Translations under genes and position numbers: made by a program
Origin: Actinomucor elegans
Taxonomy: Eukaryota; Mucoromycota; Mucoromycetes; Mucorales; Mucoraceae
DNA: 64,000 nt
Direction of reading: 5' to 3'
Assembly: GCA_026027325.1 (NCBI GenBank)
Contig: JAMSLZ010000009.1
Location: forward strand, 62,001 to 126,000
In this document: piece by piece, positions 61,657 through 64,000 of the stretch
How the letters are laid out: each line of letters opens with the position of its first letter
How positions within the stretch are numbered: position 1 is the first letter of the stretch
The notes under the pieces: model-generated
Seen by the model: the letters and a program-made list of their open reading frames with translations, nothing else
Database searches by the model: none
What the model was told of the DNA's origin: nothing

Positions 61657-64000
61657 ATTGTTATTGAGAAACGAAGTGAAGAAAAAGAAGATAAATCAAA
61701 GAAGGCCTAATTATATACACAAAAAGAAGTCTCTTGTATTATCTAATTGTTTCCGTCATTCTCTTCGGTTGTCCATATAATCTGGCATATAGAGGATAGC
61801 ATTACTTCATTGATACGCTAGCTAATATTTACAACTTCCTTTGATTGACAAATCCGGCAAGTCTGTTTAAAGGCTTTTTTTTTTCTCGCACACTCATGCT
61901 TGAAGGTATCCGCAGCAAAAAATAGAACACACTTATTCAAGTGGTTAATTTATATCTTGAGCTCTAGTGCATATCTATCATCGTATATAGCCTTGTATTA
62001 TTGAGGAATCAGTTGAGCTCTGTTGTAGTGAAAGTTTCTCTATCATCCTTTTGTTACCTTGAAGTATTTGAAAAATAGTCGTTCATTAATTAAATACAGC
62101 AGATATGTTTACAGACACCCATCTCGTGCCTATTTTCCCATTGTTGTGGTAGAATGTTACTAGCATGTGTTTGATGGCGGTCAGTGAGCCTTCAACGAGT
62201 TACTTGAAGGCATTTATATTTAGGCGTCTGCTTGAGAGAAACTATCATTGTATATAAGCCTTTCTAGAAGTGATAAAGTGGGTTTTCATGCAAAAGAGAA
62301 TTACGCCTCTTGATAAGTTACACAAATCATTTGCTTTGACAGTAAAACATCTTTACTGCATTCAGAAAAAGGGAAAAAGTAAATGTGACTATCAACCACA
62401 ATCGAGTGCTGTTAAATAGATGCCTAACTACTCATTTAGTTCATTTACGCCCTGCATCTTGACAAGATTCATTGTATATGCATCTAGATCCTAAAAACTG
62501 CACAGACGTCGTGCATATTAAAAAAGTCGCCTATCATTTATGAATAGTATTTTACAGCGACTATAACCAAATTATTATTATTATTTTTTTGGTAGGAGTG
62601 TTTTCTCTAAAAAGGGCCTATATATTATTCTTCAAAGATTATATTTTACTATTACTATCATTTTGATAGCTGTTTTAAACTAAATTTCAACTTTTTTTTT
62701 CTCCCATCTGTCTTAGCTAATCGCTATTTATTGAACACAAGGTTTCAACAATCGATACAGTTAGCCTCTACACATGACCAATGTGTAGGTTGTCTTTTCG
62801 TCTTTATGTAACCACTGTACAGTGAAAGGATTAGGGGTGTAAAACATCAAAGGCAAATTATACTAGCAGTGATTTTAATGGATTTCATATGATATCTAAC
62901 TGTACATTTAACCATTGATTGCTATTATCGTGTGAATGTTTCCCATGATAATCTCTCAAGATGTAGATAATACTATAGAATATAACATGGAATCAAAACA
63001 ATCGCGTGGTACTAACACGTCAAAATGCCAATTAAAATAATAAAGGCGCATGTAATAAAGCAGAGAAGGCCAGTGTCGATGCCTATGTGAACCTGTATCA
63101 CGCTAAAATGTGCAAAGACTAAGTGCATAAAATAATAAACAATTACAGCCTAATTTGTGTAATAATCGAATACGAATGATGGTGTTTGATATAAATTGGT
63201 TAAAGGCATACGAAATGAATAAATATTGTGGTATGTGTTATATTTCTTTCAGTAATACCACATGTATTAACCTTTTTTTAGGCAAATTCTTTTAACATTA
63301 GACGCTCAAGGCGGCAAAGACTGATATAATAAGATTAAAATTAAGATGAAAAGTGATGTGAATGAAATTGGTTCCATTAGATGCCTGGATTCTAGGCTAG
63401 CCTTTGTAACACAGGACTTGAGGCTTACAATATACAAACTGCATAAACAAGGTGTTTTTCATATATGAAACCTCTTCCCTGAGCCTTTCTGATAAGAATC
63501 CACTTTGGATCACATGTTGTTCAAGATAAGAGAAGCTACGATGTGTCATAGTATACTATGCGTCTTATAACTGTAGGTTTATCAACGATCATATGTTTAC
63601 AAAGTTGCATCATTCTTCGCAAAGAACGATGACTCACTCGTGGTGCAGTGGCTATTAGTATATAAAAAGAACATATTTCAACATTGCACTTCTTTACTTG
63701 TTTCTCTACAAAGACTTCTCTCTCTCTCTCTCTCTTCATGACAAAAAAATACTGGTGGTTATTCTTCACTAAAATGTACTAGGCCGTCTAGGTCCGTCAA
63801 TCTATCTAGGCTCATCTCAAATGCTGGACTCGAGGCTCCTTAACCCAATGAATATGGTTTATGGTTTATAAATAAGAACATATTGTATATACATCAAAAG
63901 AGCTCTTTATACCATCATGATCGAGTCTCACTGTCAAAACAGAGGTTGACCAAGCACAAATCCTAGGCCAAAAATATCCCCTCTATCCCAAAAGATGAGG
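61657..64000. other. Terminal spacer, no gene supported
   Basis: 2.3 kb of AT-rich DNA up to the window edge. The minus-strand frame at 63536-63769 covers a TC microsatellite and has no support. A gene may begin beyond the edge. Confidence 0.5.
63717..63736. repeat. (TC)n microsatellite
   Basis: A run of about nine to ten TC dinucleotides. Confidence 0.8.

Overview
The window is nuclear DNA of a filamentous fungus, most likely an early-diverging one of the Mucoromycota (Mucorales type). The genes are eukaryotic, with many short introns (about 40-90 nt, GT...AG, often a CTAAT-like branch site), AT-rich spacers with long homopolymers, and fungal housekeeping proteins. The relics of piggyBac and Tc1/mariner elements and an expanded-looking family gene with an ExK motif also look mucoralean. 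Species cannot be fixed from the sequence alone. Exon limits were derived by hand from splice sites; for the main genes every exon phase adds up to an open protein.

Layout, left to right. (1) 1-3 kb: a small orphan gene (690-1363), a 39-bp tandem array with inverted half-copies (1523-1840), and a small basic protein that begins with a PAM2-like poly(A)-binding-protein motif (1968-2432). (2) 3-9.2 kb: a 14-exon type II membrane dipeptidyl aminopeptidase of family S9B, convergent with a LRRC40-type leucine-rich-repeat gene. (3) 11.4-13.2 kb: a bZIP factor with a DUF3425-like C-terminal domain. (4) 16.2-18.6 kb: a coiled-coil orphan with repeated cysteine motifs. (5) 21.4-24.9 kb: a divergent pair, a MOSC-domain molybdenum protein (mARC-like) and the sterol C-5 desaturase ERG3. 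(6) 27.8-29.6 kb: a seven-exon orphan gene. (7) 30.2-30.8 kb: a 193-bp unit repeated three times. (8) 31.8-44.9 kb: a tandem trafficking pair, the CASP/Coy1 golgin and VPS13, only 128 bp apart. (9) 45.9-51.7 kb: a frameshifted family gene with PD...ExK residues, followed by decayed piggyBac and Tc1/mariner transposases. (10) 55.2-61.7 kb: a low-complexity, possibly nuclear protein, SDH1 (respiratory complex II flavoprotein) with a 13-nt exon, and a 99-residue protein carrying an LIR-like Atg8-binding motif. The remaining long spacers show no gene that can be supported.

Functional links. DPP, Coy1 and VPS13 all act in the secretory/endomembrane system. ERG3 needs cytochrome b5, and mARC enzymes of other eukaryotes do too, so the divergent pair may share an electron supply. 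SDH1 has a CCAAT box and a GCGGGG box upstream, as expected of a carbon-regulated respiratory gene. No rRNA, tRNA or CRISPR was recognised. No single clearly new multi-gene system stands out. The best leads are the two short-linear-motif micro-proteins (PAM2 and LIR), the ExK family gene beside the transposon relics, and the two unusual repeat arrays.
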